Positions 8,103 through 17,143 of a stretch of 64,000 nt of DNA are shown here, one piece after another. Source of the DNA: Spirosoma agri (GTDB taxonomy: Bacteria; Bacteroidota; Bacteroidia; Cytophagales; Spirosomataceae); contig NZ_JAAGNZ010000001.1 in the NCBI RefSeq assembly GCF_010747415.1, forward strand, positions 124,001 through 188,000, in the 5' to 3' direction. The notes below the pieces were generated by a model that was given only the letters and a program-made list of their open reading frames with translations, made no database searches and was not told the DNA's origin. A program made the translations under genes and the position numbers. Each line of letters opens with the position of its first letter. The first letter of the stretch is position 1.

Positions 8103-8899
8103 ATCACTTCCCGGCTGATCATGTAACAGGCGACCGCCAGCACAAACCAGCCAAATCCTTTTTTGAGTCGGTCGGGCGGCACGAAACGCGCCAGATACAT
8201 CCCAATGAAAATACCAATAATGGATAAACCCGTAAACGGTAGCAGAAAATTCCAGTCCAGGTCGGTATGCTGAATATCACCAGCAAATCCTACGAACGAA
8301 TTGACCGCAATAATGAAAACCGAGGTTGCCACCGCCCGGTGCATGGGCAGCCCGGCCATTAGAACCAGCATGGGAACGATCAGAAAGCCTCCCCCCGCGC
8401 CAATGGTTCCGGTCAACAGTCCAACCGCCAGGCCGTCGAGTGCCAACGACCCATATCGTGGATGACCGTCGGCGGCTTCACCCTGCTCGGGGCGGGTGCT
8501 GCCGCTAATCATAGCGCGAGCCGCCAGAATCATAACCGTCGCGAAAAAATACAGGATGGCGTCGCTCTTGGCTAGAGCAAAGGTATTCACTTGAAACAGC
8601 GGGTCGGGCAGGGCCGGAACCAGAAAGCGACGGCTCAAGTAGATGGATATAAAGGAGGGCAGCGCAAAAGTCAGGGTAATGCGAAGATCGACCCGCTTTT
8701 TCAGAATATGATTGATCGATCCAACCAGCGAAGTCGTACCCACCACAAAGAGCGAATAGGTGGTCGCCAGCATGGTTGGGATTCCGAACACATACACGAA
8801 AATAGGGACCGTTAAAATAGAGCCACCGCCACCAGCCAGTCCAATGACCAGCCCGACAATCAGGGCTGACGCATAGCCTACAAATTCCTGTCCACTCAT
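8099..8899 (-). CDS. TauE/SafE-family sulfite or sulfonate exporter
   Basis: A membrane protein of 266 residues with about eight hydrophobic segments. The typical family stretch LIVGLVIGLAGGGGSILTVPI lies near the N-terminus, and its internal repeat TIGAGGGFLIVPMLVLMAGL lies in the middle. TauE/SafE proteins (former DUF81) export sulfite, sulfoacetate or related anions. The gene is immediately upstream of the persulfide dioxygenase fusion, whose product is sulfite, so export of that sulfite is the likely role. The reading frame opens at a GTG (8902), and the ATG one codon later is used here. The stop codon lies in the palindromic element. Confidence 0.85.
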   Translation of the reverse strand: MSGQEFVGYASALIVGLVIGLAGGGGSILTVPIFVYVFGIPTMLATTYSLFVVGTTSLVGSINHILKKRVDLRITLTFALPSFISIYLSRRFLVPALPDPLFQVNTFALAKSDAILYFFATVMILAARAMISGSTRPEQGEAADGHPRYGSLALDGLAVGLLTGTIGAGGGFLIVPMLVLMAGLPMHRAVATSVFIIAVNSFVGFAGDIQHTDLDWNFLLPFTGLSIIGIFIGMYLARFVPPDRLKKGFGWFVLAVACYMISREVM

Positions 8900-8948
8900 C
8901 ACAGCGCAAAATTACGCATACTTCGTTTACTCGCCCGGTTTCACAAAA

Positions 8949-8986
8949 AACAAACGGCCTCCGGTGAATTCCGGAGGCCGTTTGTT
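8949..8986 (-). terminator. Terminator of the amino-acid permease
   Basis: A perfect 16-bp stem (8949-8964 with 8971-8986), a 6-base loop, and a T-run on the minus strand. It lies 28 bp beyond the permease stop codon. Confidence 0.85.
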
Positions 8987-9014
8987 AGCTATAACCAGTT
9001 GCTACAATTCTTGT

Positions 9015-10517
9015 TTATTCCTGCGTTTTGTTCAGGTGGCTATGCTTACGGCTGTACAGGAAGTAAACGATGACACCCAGCGTACACCAGATCACAAACG
9101 ATATTTTCGTGTCTGTCCGCAGGTTATACATCAGGTACAGGTTTGCGCAGATACCCAACGTAGCGACGACGGGTAAGGCCGGTGTCTTGTAAGGGCGCTC
9201 CAGATTCGGTTCGCGAACGCGCAGTAGCCACACTGCCCCGCAAATCATGGCAAAGGCCAGCAGCGTTCCCGACGAGCACAGTTCCGAAACTTTATCGATT
9301 GGGGTCAACGCAGCGACAACCGAAACGATAGCACCAACGAGAATGGTACTCTTCCAGGGCGTTTTAAACGTTGGGTGGATAGAGGCAAACAGGTTTTTAG
9401 GTAACAGACCATCTTTAGCCATACCCAGGAAAATTCGGGTTTGGCCCAGCATCATCACCAGCATGACCGAGGTTAGACCGGCGATGGCCGCAATCGTAAT
9501 CAAATAGACAGCCCAGGTAAGACCCTGATCAGCAAATGCCTGAGCTACAGGGGCTTTTAGATCCAGGGCATCGAACTTAACCATACCCGTCAGTACGAGC
9601 GAAACCAGAATGTACAACACCGTGCAAATAACCAGCGATGCGATAATCGCAAATGGAACGTCTTTCTTCGGGTTGATGGCTTCTCCGGCCTGCGTCGAAA
9701 CGGCGTCAAAACCAATGTAGGCAAAGAACACGATACCCGCTGCCGTTACGATTCCATTAAATCCGTAATGCTGCTGACCACCCGCGTCAATGACTGGCTC
9801 CGGAATAAATGGTGTCCAGTTGGCAACATCTACGTAAAACGAGCCGGCGATAATGACGAAAATAACGGTCGCTACTTTCAAAATTACGATAGCGTTGTTC
9901 GTGCTGGCGGCTTCTTTGATGCCTTTTACCAATACATACGTAACGCACCAAACGATCAGAAAGGCAGGCAGGTTAATCGCAAACGCGAAATCGGGGATGC
10001 TTTCTCCGGCAGCCCGTAATTTCTCCGCCTTTTCCTGCGCCGTAACGGGGTCGTTCATCAGCCAGAGCGGTGGGTTGATACCAACGAGATGCAGTAATTT
10101 CTCGAAATAACCGGACCAGCTTACGGCTACCGTCGTGGCCCCCATCATGTATTCAAGAATTAGATTCCAGCCGATAAGCCAGGCGAAAATTTCACCAACC
10201 GTACCGTAGGAGTACGCATAGGCCGATCCTTCAACGGGTAGAATAGAGGCAAACTCTGCGTAGCAGAGAGCGGCAAAGGCGCAGGCAACGCCCGCCATAA
10301 CAAATGCCAGTGCCAGTGCAGGGCCCGCCCATTCGTTGGCGGCAATACCGGTGAGTACGAACACGCCCCCGCCAATAACGGCCCCGATACCAAGTGAGGT
10401 TAGCGACCAGCGTGTCAAGACACGTTTGAGTTCGCTTTTTTTCATGTCAGCTTCGTAGGCCGCTAACGGCTTCTTCCGCCAAATGCTCGTATCCACTGGT
10501 TTCAATTTGGTTTCCAT
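9015..10517 (-). CDS. APC-superfamily amino-acid permease
   Basis: A 500-residue inner-membrane transporter with about twelve hydrophobic segments, belonging to the cationic amino-acid transporter-like branch of the APC superfamily (similar to YfnA/YhdG). The first helix has the substrate-site motif IGAVIGGGVFVLTG. FAYIGFDAVSTQAGE in the sixth helix is equally typical. The N-terminus is a charged cytoplasmic stretch of about 35 residues. Substrate specificity cannot be fixed from sequence. It is monocistronic, with its own terminator downstream and a long imperfect inverted repeat separating it from secDF. Confidence 0.85.
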   Translation of the reverse strand: METKLKPVDTSIWRKKPLAAYEADMKKSELKRVLTRWSLTSLGIGAVIGGGVFVLTGIAANEWAGPALALAFVMAGVACAFAALCYAEFASILPVEGSAYAYSYGTVGEIFAWLIGWNLILEYMMGATTVAVSWSGYFEKLLHLVGINPPLWLMNDPVTAQEKAEKLRAAGESIPDFAFAINLPAFLIVWCVTYVLVKGIKEAASTNNAIVILKVATVIFVIIAGSFYVDVANWTPFIPEPVIDAGGQQHYGFNGIVTAAGIVFFAYIGFDAVSTQAGEAINPKKDVPFAIIASLVICTVLYILVSLVLTGMVKFDALDLKAPVAQAFADQGLTWAVYLITIAAIAGLTSVMLVMMLGQTRIFLGMAKDGLLPKNLFASIHPTFKTPWKSTILVGAIVSVVAALTPIDKVSELCSSGTLLAFAMICGAVWLLRVREPNLERPYKTPALPVVATLGICANLYLMYNLRTDTKISFVIWCTLGVIVYFLYSRKHSHLNKTQE

Positions 10518-10594
10518 GTAGGAAAATAGAGTTTGGTGATAATGGCTTTTAGTAAAAGATTCTTAGGTGTTTCAGCCGAAATATACGAAAAATA

Positions 10595-10693
10595 AAGAGC
10601 GAAAGAGAAAACGAGCATAAGAGTCGTCCGCCGAAGCGGTGAAAAACCGATTGGATGGCTTTCTCTCTTTTACTCGTTTACCCGTTCGCTCTT
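10595..10693. repeat. 29-bp imperfect inverted repeat downstream of secDF
   Basis: Arms at 10595-10623 and 10665-10693 match at about 24 of 29 positions (AAGAGCGAA at the outer end, AAACGAG in the middle). The element starts 13 bp past the secDF stop. Both arms are purine-rich on one side and pyrimidine-rich on the other. It probably folds in the secDF 3-prime end and may act as a terminator or an RNA stabiliser. Confidence 0.45.
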
Positions 10694-10705
10694 CTGTCTT
10701 TCAAC

Positions 10706-13700
10706 CTATGACTGCGATGGACGAATCAACGGTGTTTTCGGTTTTTTCTCCTTTTTGGCCGTAAACTCTTCGGGTGTAGCTGGTGCTGCACTCGTAAAGT
10801 CTGACGGAATAGCGTCGAAGCCAACTTTCTTTTCGATCGTTGTTGGTGTATCGTTGTCTTTCTCCTGGTCGCGGCTCAAGGCGTCAACCACGATCGGCGT
10901 TGCTACGAACAGCGACGAGTATGTACCGACAATGACACCGATCAGCATCGCGAACGAGAAGCCCCGAATCGTTTCACCACCGAAGATGAAAAGTACCAGC
11001 AGCACAAGGATTGTCGAGAAACCGGTCACCGCGGTGCGGCTCAGGGTACTGTTCAACGCGTTGTTGATGATGGTTGGAATACTTTCTTTCTTGCCCCGGT
11101 TTTCGCTGAGGTATTCACGAACCCGGTCGAAGACCACCACAGTATCGTTCATGGAATACCCCATGATCGTCAGCAAGGCTCCGACAAATGCCTGATCGAC
11201 ATCAAGCGAGAACGGTAGGAAACCGTTGAAGATCGAGAAGATAGCCAGAATGATCAGTACATCGTGGAACATAGCAACGACAGCGCCGTACCCAAATGCC
11301 AGCCGTTTGAACCGGATGAGGATGTAAACGAAAACGACGGCAACGGCGAGCAGAATCGACCACAGGGCTGAAGTCAGAATGTCGTACGCAATGGTTGGTC
11401 CAACTTTCTGCGAGCTTTCAATTTTGGCCGGGTTGCCTTGCAGACTGCTTAAGCCTTTGTAGATCGTGGCTTCCGCGCGTTTGTCGGCGCCCTGCGAATT
11501 GTCATCGACCAGATACGAGGTCGTTACTTTCACCTGGTTGGCACCAATACCCGTACCACCGTATGTTTTTACTTCGGGTGATGCACCCAGAACGCCTTCC
11601 AGCGAGTTCCGAACGTCATCCGTACTGACCGCCTTTTCGAAGCGAACAACGTATGAACGGCCACCTTTGAAATCGACACCCAGACCAAAGCCCCGGAAAA
11701 TGACGGAGATGATACCGGCGGCAATGATAACCGACGAAACGGTGTAGTACAGTTTACGACGGGAAACGAAATCGAAGTTCGAATCAGCAAACAGGTTCTT
11801 AGCCCACGTTGATGTAAAGGTCAGCGTTTTGCCGTTCCGGATGTAGTATTCAAGCAGCAGGCGCGTGATGAAAATAGCCGCGAACAAGGACGTTAGAATA
11901 CCGATAAGCAGCGTTGTGGCAAAACCCAGAATCAGCCCTGTACCGAAAATGAAGAGGACGATACCCGTCAGGAAGGTCGTTACGTTCGAGTCGATGATAG
12001 ACGACATCGCGTTCTTGAATCCATCGCTGACCGCTACCTTAAATGTCTTACCCAGCGCCAGTTCTTCTTTGATCCGTTCGAAAATAAGTACGTTCGCATC
12101 GACGGCCATACCGATTGACAGAACGATACCGGCAATACCGGGCATCGTTAATACGGCACCCAACGACGCCATTACGCCCAGCAGGAAAAACAGGTTAACC
12201 ACCAGTGCAATGTCGGCAATAAGTCCGGCCCGGTTGTAGTAGAAGACCACAAAGCCAAGAACCAGGAGAATACCGACGATTGAGGAAAGCACACCCGCAT
12301 TGACGGCTTCTGAACCGAGTGTAGCACCAACAACACTTTCTTCTACGATGGTGGTTGGAGCAGGGAGTTTACCGGCTTTCAGTACGTTGGCCATATCTTT
12401 GGTCTCTTCAACGGTGAAGTTACCCGAGATGCTCGAACGGCCATTGGGAATCTCATTCTGTACGTTTGGTGCTGTGTAGACCAGGTTATCAAGCAAAATA
12501 GCGACCGGACGACCCACGTTGGCGGCTGTCAGGTTTTTCCATTTACGGCCACCTTCTGCATTCATGTTCATCGTCACTTCCGGACGACCACGATCATCGT
12601 AATCGTTCGATGCTTCCGTAATCACGTCTCCTTCGAGCGGAGCACGACCACCTGGTTTTTTCAGGAAGTAAAGCGGCAGAATTTCTTTACCATCCGTTGC
12701 TTTGAACGTCTTACGATCCCAGGCGAATACGGCATCGGCTGGAAACAGGCTACGAACTTCGGGCGCGTTCAGAACGGCGTTGGCACGAGCCGTATCTTTC
12801 AGGTAAACACCCAATTGATCCTGACCAACTGGTAAAAATAACTGGGTTAGGGCCGTACCTTGTGCCGCAGCGGCTGTCGTATCGGCTTTGCCCGTCGAAT
12901 CTTTCTTAGAACCCTGGGCCAGCTGCGATTCCAGACTATTGCCCGTAGCTGCTGTTCCGGTTGCTGGTGAGGTAGCTGTTGTTTTTGCCGCAGCTTTACG
13001 AGCGGCTTCCTGACTCAGCAGATAAGCGCCCATGCCTTCGATAGCCGGAGCCAGTTCGTTAAGCCGGTACACTTCCGTAAATTCGAGTTTAGCCGCTCCC
13101 GTCAGTAAGCGACGAATCCGCTCTGGATTGTCGACACCCGGCAGTTCGATCTGGATACGACCGGAACCCGGTAACCGCTGAATATTCGGGTTCGCTACCC
13201 CAAATTTATCGACCCGCGCCTGGATGATCTGGAACGCACGACCGAATGCACCGTTCACTTCGTCATTCAACAGTTTCCGAACTTCGGTGTCCGACGACTG
13301 AAAGTTGATTTTGCTCCGGTTGGCACTCGTTGCGAAAACGCTCGCCAGTTTCGTATCAGGAGCCAGTTTCTTGAAATTGTTGGCAAATAGGTCTACGAAG
13401 CTGGTGTTGCTCGTTTTCTTGTCTTCAGCCGCCAGTTTCAGGGCTTCTGTGAATTTTGGATCGCGGTTGTTGCCTGACAGGCTACGCAGAATGTCGGCTG
13501 GTGATACTTCAAGCACCACGTGCATGCCACCCTGAAGGTCAAGACCCAGGCCCAGTTCGCGCTCGGTAACCTCCTGAAGCGTGCTACCCAGGTAAACAGG
13601 CTCTTTCCAGAGTGAATCGAGGTAACGTTGTTTTTTAGCGCGGTCAACCTGACCTTGTTTATTGGTTGCGTATGCATCCGCATCGGCTTTGATGCCGCGC

Positions 13701-13783
13701 GATACAAACGTAAACGACAGGAAGTAAAGGCAGATAGCCGTAATTACGCCCGTCAGAATGAGTATTCCGGTTCGATTTTGCAT
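10706..13783 (-). CDS. secDF: Protein translocase SecDF fusion
   Basis: SecD and SecF are fused into one 1025-residue inner-membrane protein, as is usual in Bacteroidota. It uses the proton-motive force to pull exported proteins through SecYEG. An N-terminal membrane helix is followed by the SecD P1 domain, with LGLGLDLQGGMHVVLEV near residue 75 and the RIQIELPGV region. An Ala/Thr-rich low-complexity insert lies at about 265-310. The SecD membrane block follows (GIVLSIGMAVDANVLIFERI), then the SecF half with FKGGRSYVVRF and MGYSMNDTVVVFDRVRE. The C-terminus is a lysine-rich cytoplasmic tail. The ATG at 13783 precedes a clear first membrane helix. Confidence 0.95.
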   Translation of the reverse strand: MQNRTGILILTGVITAICLYFLSFTFVSRGIKADADAYATNKQGQVDRAKKQRYLDSLWKEPVYLGSTLQEVTERELGLGLDLQGGMHVVLEVSPADILRSLSGNNRDPKFTEALKLAAEDKKTSNTSFVDLFANNFKKLAPDTKLASVFATSANRSKINFQSSDTEVRKLLNDEVNGAFGRAFQIIQARVDKFGVANPNIQRLPGSGRIQIELPGVDNPERIRRLLTGAAKLEFTEVYRLNELAPAIEGMGAYLLSQEAARKAAAKTTATSPATGTAATGNSLESQLAQGSKKDSTGKADTTAAAAQGTALTQLFLPVGQDQLGVYLKDTARANAVLNAPEVRSLFPADAVFAWDRKTFKATDGKEILPLYFLKKPGGRAPLEGDVITEASNDYDDRGRPEVTMNMNAEGGRKWKNLTAANVGRPVAILLDNLVYTAPNVQNEIPNGRSSISGNFTVEETKDMANVLKAGKLPAPTTIVEESVVGATLGSEAVNAGVLSSIVGILLVLGFVVFYYNRAGLIADIALVVNLFFLLGVMASLGAVLTMPGIAGIVLSIGMAVDANVLIFERIKEELALGKTFKVAVSDGFKNAMSSIIDSNVTTFLTGIVLFIFGTGLILGFATTLLIGILTSLFAAIFITRLLLEYYIRNGKTLTFTSTWAKNLFADSNFDFVSRRKLYYTVSSVIIAAGIISVIFRGFGLGVDFKGGRSYVVRFEKAVSTDDVRNSLEGVLGASPEVKTYGGTGIGANQVKVTTSYLVDDNSQGADKRAEATIYKGLSSLQGNPAKIESSQKVGPTIAYDILTSALWSILLAVAVVFVYILIRFKRLAFGYGAVVAMFHDVLIILAIFSIFNGFLPFSLDVDQAFVGALLTIMGYSMNDTVVVFDRVREYLSENRGKKESIPTIINNALNSTLSRTAVTGFSTILVLLVLFIFGGETIRGFSFAMLIGVIVGTYSSLFVATPIVVDALSRDQEKDNDTPTTIEKKVGFDAIPSDFTSAAPATPEEFTAKKEKKPKTPLIRPSQS

Positions 13784-13812
13784 TAGATAATAAAAATTTG
13801 GAAACTGGATTC

Positions 13813-13884
13813 CGGACGTTAGACACGGTGGTTGAATTGACTAATGAACGACACAGGGTGCTGCGTTAGCGGGTCTAACGTCCG
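13813..13884. repeat. 12-bp perfect inverted repeat upstream of secDF
   Basis: CGGACGTTAGAC (13813-13824) is matched inversely at 13873-13884, with 48 bases between. It lies between the small membrane protein gene and secDF. The core GTCTAACGTCC also occurs at 35592-35602 between exbB and exbD, so it may be a dispersed short repeat. Confidence 0.5.
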
Positions 13885-13911
13885 ATGTTCACTACTCAAC
13901 GTCCTGAAAAA

Positions 13912-14298
13912 CTAGGGCGCATTTGTGGCAATATGATGCCCAAAGACAAACTTGAAGTAAGAAAAATAGAAATGCGGAATGGTAAAATGCCGGAGCAGGG
14001 GAACGCTCAACAGCAACAGAATAACAAGCGTCGGGGCCGGGAGTAGAAATGCCGTTTGGCTATTTCCGTCTACTGTGATGGCCGGGGTAACGACCGCTTC
14101 AAACTGGGCCGCGCTCAGGTGGGCATCCGACGACTGAGAATCCGTCGCTTTACCCGTTTTGCTTTGTTCCGCAACCGCTTTTTTGGTTGTCACCGTCTTA
14201 TGGTCAACACCGCCACTATACCCGCCAACTGCCAGCGAAAGCAGCAGGAAGGCCAGAAAGAGGCTTGAAAGACGTTGTATGACGCGAGGTTGCTTCAT
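13912..14298 (-). CDS. Hypothetical membrane protein, 128 residues
   Basis: I do not recognise a family. The N-terminus (about residues 11-27) is a hydrophobic segment that could be a signal peptide or anchor. A polar Lys/Thr/Ser-rich linker (about 30-65) follows. A second hydrophobic segment (about 83-101, FLLPAPTLVILLLLSVPLL) precedes a short aromatic-rich and His-containing tail (HFTIPHFYFSYFKFVFGHH). The protein could therefore span the membrane twice. It lies 128 bp upstream of secDF on the same strand, with an inverted repeat between, so co-transcription is uncertain. It is probably a small cell-envelope protein. Confidence 0.5.
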   Translation of the reverse strand: MKQPRVIQRLSSLFLAFLLLSLAVGGYSGGVDHKTVTTKKAVAEQSKTGKATDSQSSDAHLSAAQFEAVVTPAITVDGNSQTAFLLPAPTLVILLLLSVPLLRHFTIPHFYFSYFKFVFGHHIATNAP

Positions 14299-14458
14299 AA
14301 AGTTATTAAGCGGATAACAAATTTCGTATCATTTTTTAAACAATGCAAATACTATTTGTATTCTCTGCTGCGAAGCCGCTTTTTTGTATGGGCTGATGCC
14401 GATTTGAACTAACGAAAAGGAGGTAAAATCGCCTGTAACGTTGATAAAACCTTAACGT

Positions 14459-15430
14459 ATGAAAACTAGATATAGTCTTCTCGTCGGTTGGCTATTGTTA
14501 TCTACGCCTGTATCGGCACAACACGTTTTGTCCTTCACAAACGGGCATACGGGCAAAGCCAGTGAAATTGCGTTCAAGGCAAGAACTGTGTTGGTGAAAA
14601 GTTTTGATAGCCCACGCGCTCCGCTTCAGGAGATTCCCAAGAATAGCCTTGATCGTATTACGCTGGCCGATGGTGTCGTGCTGACCGCCGGCGAAATCAA
14701 GCAACGGCAGTCGCCACCCGATCAAATTGCTCTATTCGTTAAGCAGGAAGCTTTACGGGTCGCTGCCGACGATGGATCACCTCGCCCCGTAGCCTATGAG
14801 TGGTCAAACTTTCTGGACAAATCGATGACGCTGACTTCGGTTTTCAGTGATACCAGCTACACGGTACTGACTTTTGTGCGAAGACAGGCCGGGGGTTCAC
14901 GGTTTATCCTAAGCTCGGCTACCTATTTATACAATCGGCAGGATGTTCGGGAAGCGTACCGGATTGTTCGGGCCGATAAATTTGACCTGGATGTACCCGT
15001 TACAATACCTGCTGCCGTCGATTCGATCCAATATAGTTTGTACTTCGAGCGCGTCAGGCCAGGGCTGGATACCATCAATTTCAAAAGTTTGCCTATTGCT
15101 GCTGGTCTGATCGGCGGTCCTGTTGGAGGCTATATGATCACTGGTATCGAACTGGATCAGTCGACTCGATTAGGTATGGCCGGGAAGACGGATCTGCCCG
15201 TTATGGCGTTCGGAAAGTCCAGAAATTGCATAAGCTGTGGCGGAGTCGCTGCGGTACGGTGTCCTAACTGTCTGGGTGAGCGTACCATCCTCATCACTGA
15301 ACAACGGCAGGTTCGTGAACGTAACCGATTCGTCTATCGCCCAATTACGGAACGGGTTACCTGCCCTGTTTGTCAGGGTAACGGGAACTTCCGCTGCCCG
15401 AATCGGCCAAACCATACCGATGCTCCCTAA
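14459..15430 (+). CDS. Exported protein with C-terminal DnaJ-like zinc-binding motifs
   Basis: A 323-residue protein of unknown function. A signal peptide (about 1-21, ending PVSAQ) implies export. Residues 22 to about 240 look like beta-rich extracytoplasmic sequence with no family I can name. The C-terminal 70 residues carry three CxxCxG motifs, CISCGG, CPNCLG and CPVCQG, plus a final CPNRPNH. Such repeats are typical of the cysteine-rich zinc domain of DnaJ/Hsp40. Finding them on an exported protein is unusual. No J-domain is present. The gene is upstream of nadC by 66 bp on the same strand, but nadC seems to have its own -7 box. Confidence 0.65.
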   Translation: MKTRYSLLVGWLLLSTPVSAQHVLSFTNGHTGKASEIAFKARTVLVKSFDSPRAPLQEIPKNSLDRITLADGVVLTAGEIKQRQSPPDQIALFVKQEALRVAADDGSPRPVAYEWSNFLDKSMTLTSVFSDTSYTVLTFVRRQAGGSRFILSSATYLYNRQDVREAYRIVRADKFDLDVPVTIPAAVDSIQYSLYFERVRPGLDTINFKSLPIAAGLIGGPVGGYMITGIELDQSTRLGMAGKTDLPVMAFGKSRNCISCGGVAAVRCPNCLGERTILITEQRQVRERNRFVYRPITERVTCPVCQGNGNFRCPNRPNHTDAP

Positions 15431-15484
15431 GTTAAGAGAGATAAACCTTACGATTACTGTCGGAGCGCATCCGGTAAATTTAGT

Positions 15485-15492
15485 TACTTTCG
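15485..15492 (+). promoter_or_regulatory. Possible -7 box of nadC
   Basis: TACTTTCG differs from the TAnnTTTG consensus at one position and ends only four bases before the nadC ATG. No good -33 element is visible. If used, the transcript would be leaderless. Confidence 0.25.
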
Positions 15493-15496
15493 CCCC

Positions 15497-16330
15497 ATGA
15501 ATTTGCACGAATTTATTCAATCCGCCCTAGCCGAAGATATCGGCGACGGCGATCATACTTCTTTATCAACGATCCCGGCTGATGCGCAGAAGCGGGCTCG
15601 GCTGCTGGTTAAAGGAACTGGTATTCTGGCGGGCGTGGAAGTGGCCCAAGCAATCTTCGCCGAAGTAGATCCCACGTTCCAGGTTGAGGTGTTGATGCAG
15701 GACGGAGCCAGCATTAAACCCGGTGACATCGTGTTGACTGTTAGTGGGAATGCCCGTAACATTCTGACCGCCGAACGATTGGTACTGAACTGTATGCAGC
15801 GGATGAGTGGTATCGCTACCCATACGCGCCAGTTGGTCGATTTGCTCGAAGGCACACGGGCCAAGCTGCTGGATACGCGAAAAACGACGCCGAACTTCAG
15901 AATATGTGAAAAGATGGCAACCAAAATCGGGGGGGCTGTCAATCACCGGTTCGGGCTGTACGATATGATTTTAATCAAAGATAACCATATCGATTATGCC
16001 GGAGGTATTGAAGCGGCTATCAATAAAGCCGTTGCTTACCTAAACGAAACAGGCCGGACGTTGCGAATCGAAGTCGAAACCCGTAACCGGGCTGAGGTAG
16101 AAGACGTGCTTCGGATAGGCCAGGTTGACGTCGTTCTGTTGGATAATTTCCAGCCGGATGGCATCCGGGAGATGGTTCGGCTTATCAACGGTCGATTTAT
16201 CACCGAAGCGTCGGGAGGCATTGACGAGAGTAATCTACGCGCCTACGCTGAAACAGGCGTAGACTATATCTCATCCGGTGCGCTGACCCACCAAATCAAT
16301 AGTCTGGATTTAAGCCTGAAAGCGTATTGA
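15497..16330 (+). CDS. nadC: Nicotinate-nucleotide pyrophosphorylase (carboxylating)
   Basis: Quinolinate phosphoribosyltransferase, which converts quinolinate and PRPP to nicotinate mononucleotide, the third step of de novo NAD synthesis. The 277-residue length is typical. Diagnostic motifs are EDIGDGDHTS near the N-terminus, the RLVLNCMQRMSGIAT helix, LDTRKTTPNFR (catalytic and PRPP-binding residues) and KDNHI. The glycine-rich EASGGI motif follows near the C-terminus. The partner genes nadA and nadB are about 12 kb away on the other strand. A 15-bp perfect inverted repeat follows the stop codon. Confidence 0.95.
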   Translation: MNLHEFIQSALAEDIGDGDHTSLSTIPADAQKRARLLVKGTGILAGVEVAQAIFAEVDPTFQVEVLMQDGASIKPGDIVLTVSGNARNILTAERLVLNCMQRMSGIATHTRQLVDLLEGTRAKLLDTRKTTPNFRICEKMATKIGGAVNHRFGLYDMILIKDNHIDYAGGIEAAINKAVAYLNETGRTLRIEVETRNRAEVEDVLRIGQVDVVLLDNFQPDGIREMVRLINGRFITEASGGIDESNLRAYAETGVDYISSGALTHQINSLDLSLKAY

Positions 16331-16332
16331 TG

Positions 16333-16386
16333 CGTGTTGTTCCTGATTGTGATAATGACACAAAGCGCCTGATCAGGAACAACACG
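16333..16386. terminator. 15-bp perfect inverted repeat between nadC and the converging ABC gene
   Basis: CGTGTTGTTCCTGAT (16333-16347) pairs exactly with 16372-16386 around a 24-base loop. The element runs from 3 bp after the nadC stop to the base before the stop codon of the converging ATPase gene. No T-run is present. It is a probable bidirectional barrier. Confidence 0.55.
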
Positions 16387-17133
16387 TTATTTCTCCATTT
16401 CGCGCAATAGCTTGTTCGCGAAGATGAACTCGTTCAATTCCTTCACGTCCGATTGCGTGATCGTGTCGCTGTTGCCCTCCCAGAGTTTGTGGCCTTTGTA
16501 GAGGAACATGATCTGCTCGCCAATCTCCATCATGGAGTTCATGTCGTGGGTGATAACAACCGTTGTGATCTTGTATTCATCCGTGATTTCCGAGATAAGC
16601 TGATCGATCTTGATCGACGTGAGCGGATCGAGGCCCGAGTTCGGTTCATCGCAAAACAGGTATTTGGGATTAAGAACGATAGCACGGGCAATGCCGACCC
16701 GCTTCTTCATACCACCACTGATCTCCGATGGCATCCGATCGCCCGCATTCTCAAGTTCCACCCGTCGCAGACACTCCTGAACCCGATCTAGCTTCTCCTC
16801 TTCCGACTGATCGGTGAGCATATCGAGCGGGAAGCGGACATTCTCGAATACGGTTTTCGAATCGAACAGCGCCGATCCCTGGAACAGCACACCCATTTCG
16901 CGCCGGATGGTTTTCTGATCGTCCAGATTCGCCGTCAGAAAATTACGACCGTCGTAGAGTACTTCGCCCGAATCGGGTTTGATCAGGCCGATCATACACT
17001 TCAGCAGCACACTTTTACCCGTACCGCTACCGCCAATGATCAGACTGGTATCTCCTGGTTTGAACGTTCCATCAATGCCCGCCAGCACCTGACGGTCGCC
17101 GAAGGTCTTCGTTATATTCTTAATGTCAATCAT
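16387..17133 (-). CDS. ABC transporter ATPase, MlaF-like
   Basis: A 248-residue ATP-binding subunit. Walker A is IGGSGTGKSVLLKC (about residues 33-46). The signature motif is SEISGGMKKRVGIARA, Walker B is YLFCDEPNSGLDP, and the switch histidine is in VVITHDMNSM. The SGGMKKR signature and the neighbouring MlaE-type permease place it in the MlaF/Ttg2A group, which moves phospholipids between the inner and outer membranes. The permease gene lies 10 bp upstream on the same strand, so this is an operon. No substrate-binding MlaD (MCE) gene is present in the window. Confidence 0.85.
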   Translation of the reverse strand: MIDIKNITKTFGDRQVLAGIDGTFKPGDTSLIIGGSGTGKSVLLKCMIGLIKPDSGEVLYDGRNFLTANLDDQKTIRREMGVLFQGSALFDSKTVFENVRFPLDMLTDQSEEEKLDRVQECLRRVELENAGDRMPSEISGGMKKRVGIARAIVLNPKYLFCDEPNSGLDPLTSIKIDQLISEITDEYKITTVVITHDMNSMMEIGEQIMFLYKGHKLWEGNSDTITQSDVKELNEFIFANKLLREMEK

Positions 17134-17143
17134 AAGGCCGTTA

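Noticed and set aside
11395-11747. Plus-strand frames opposite secDF
   Set aside because: These are antisense shadows of a strongly conserved gene, with no domain or promoter.
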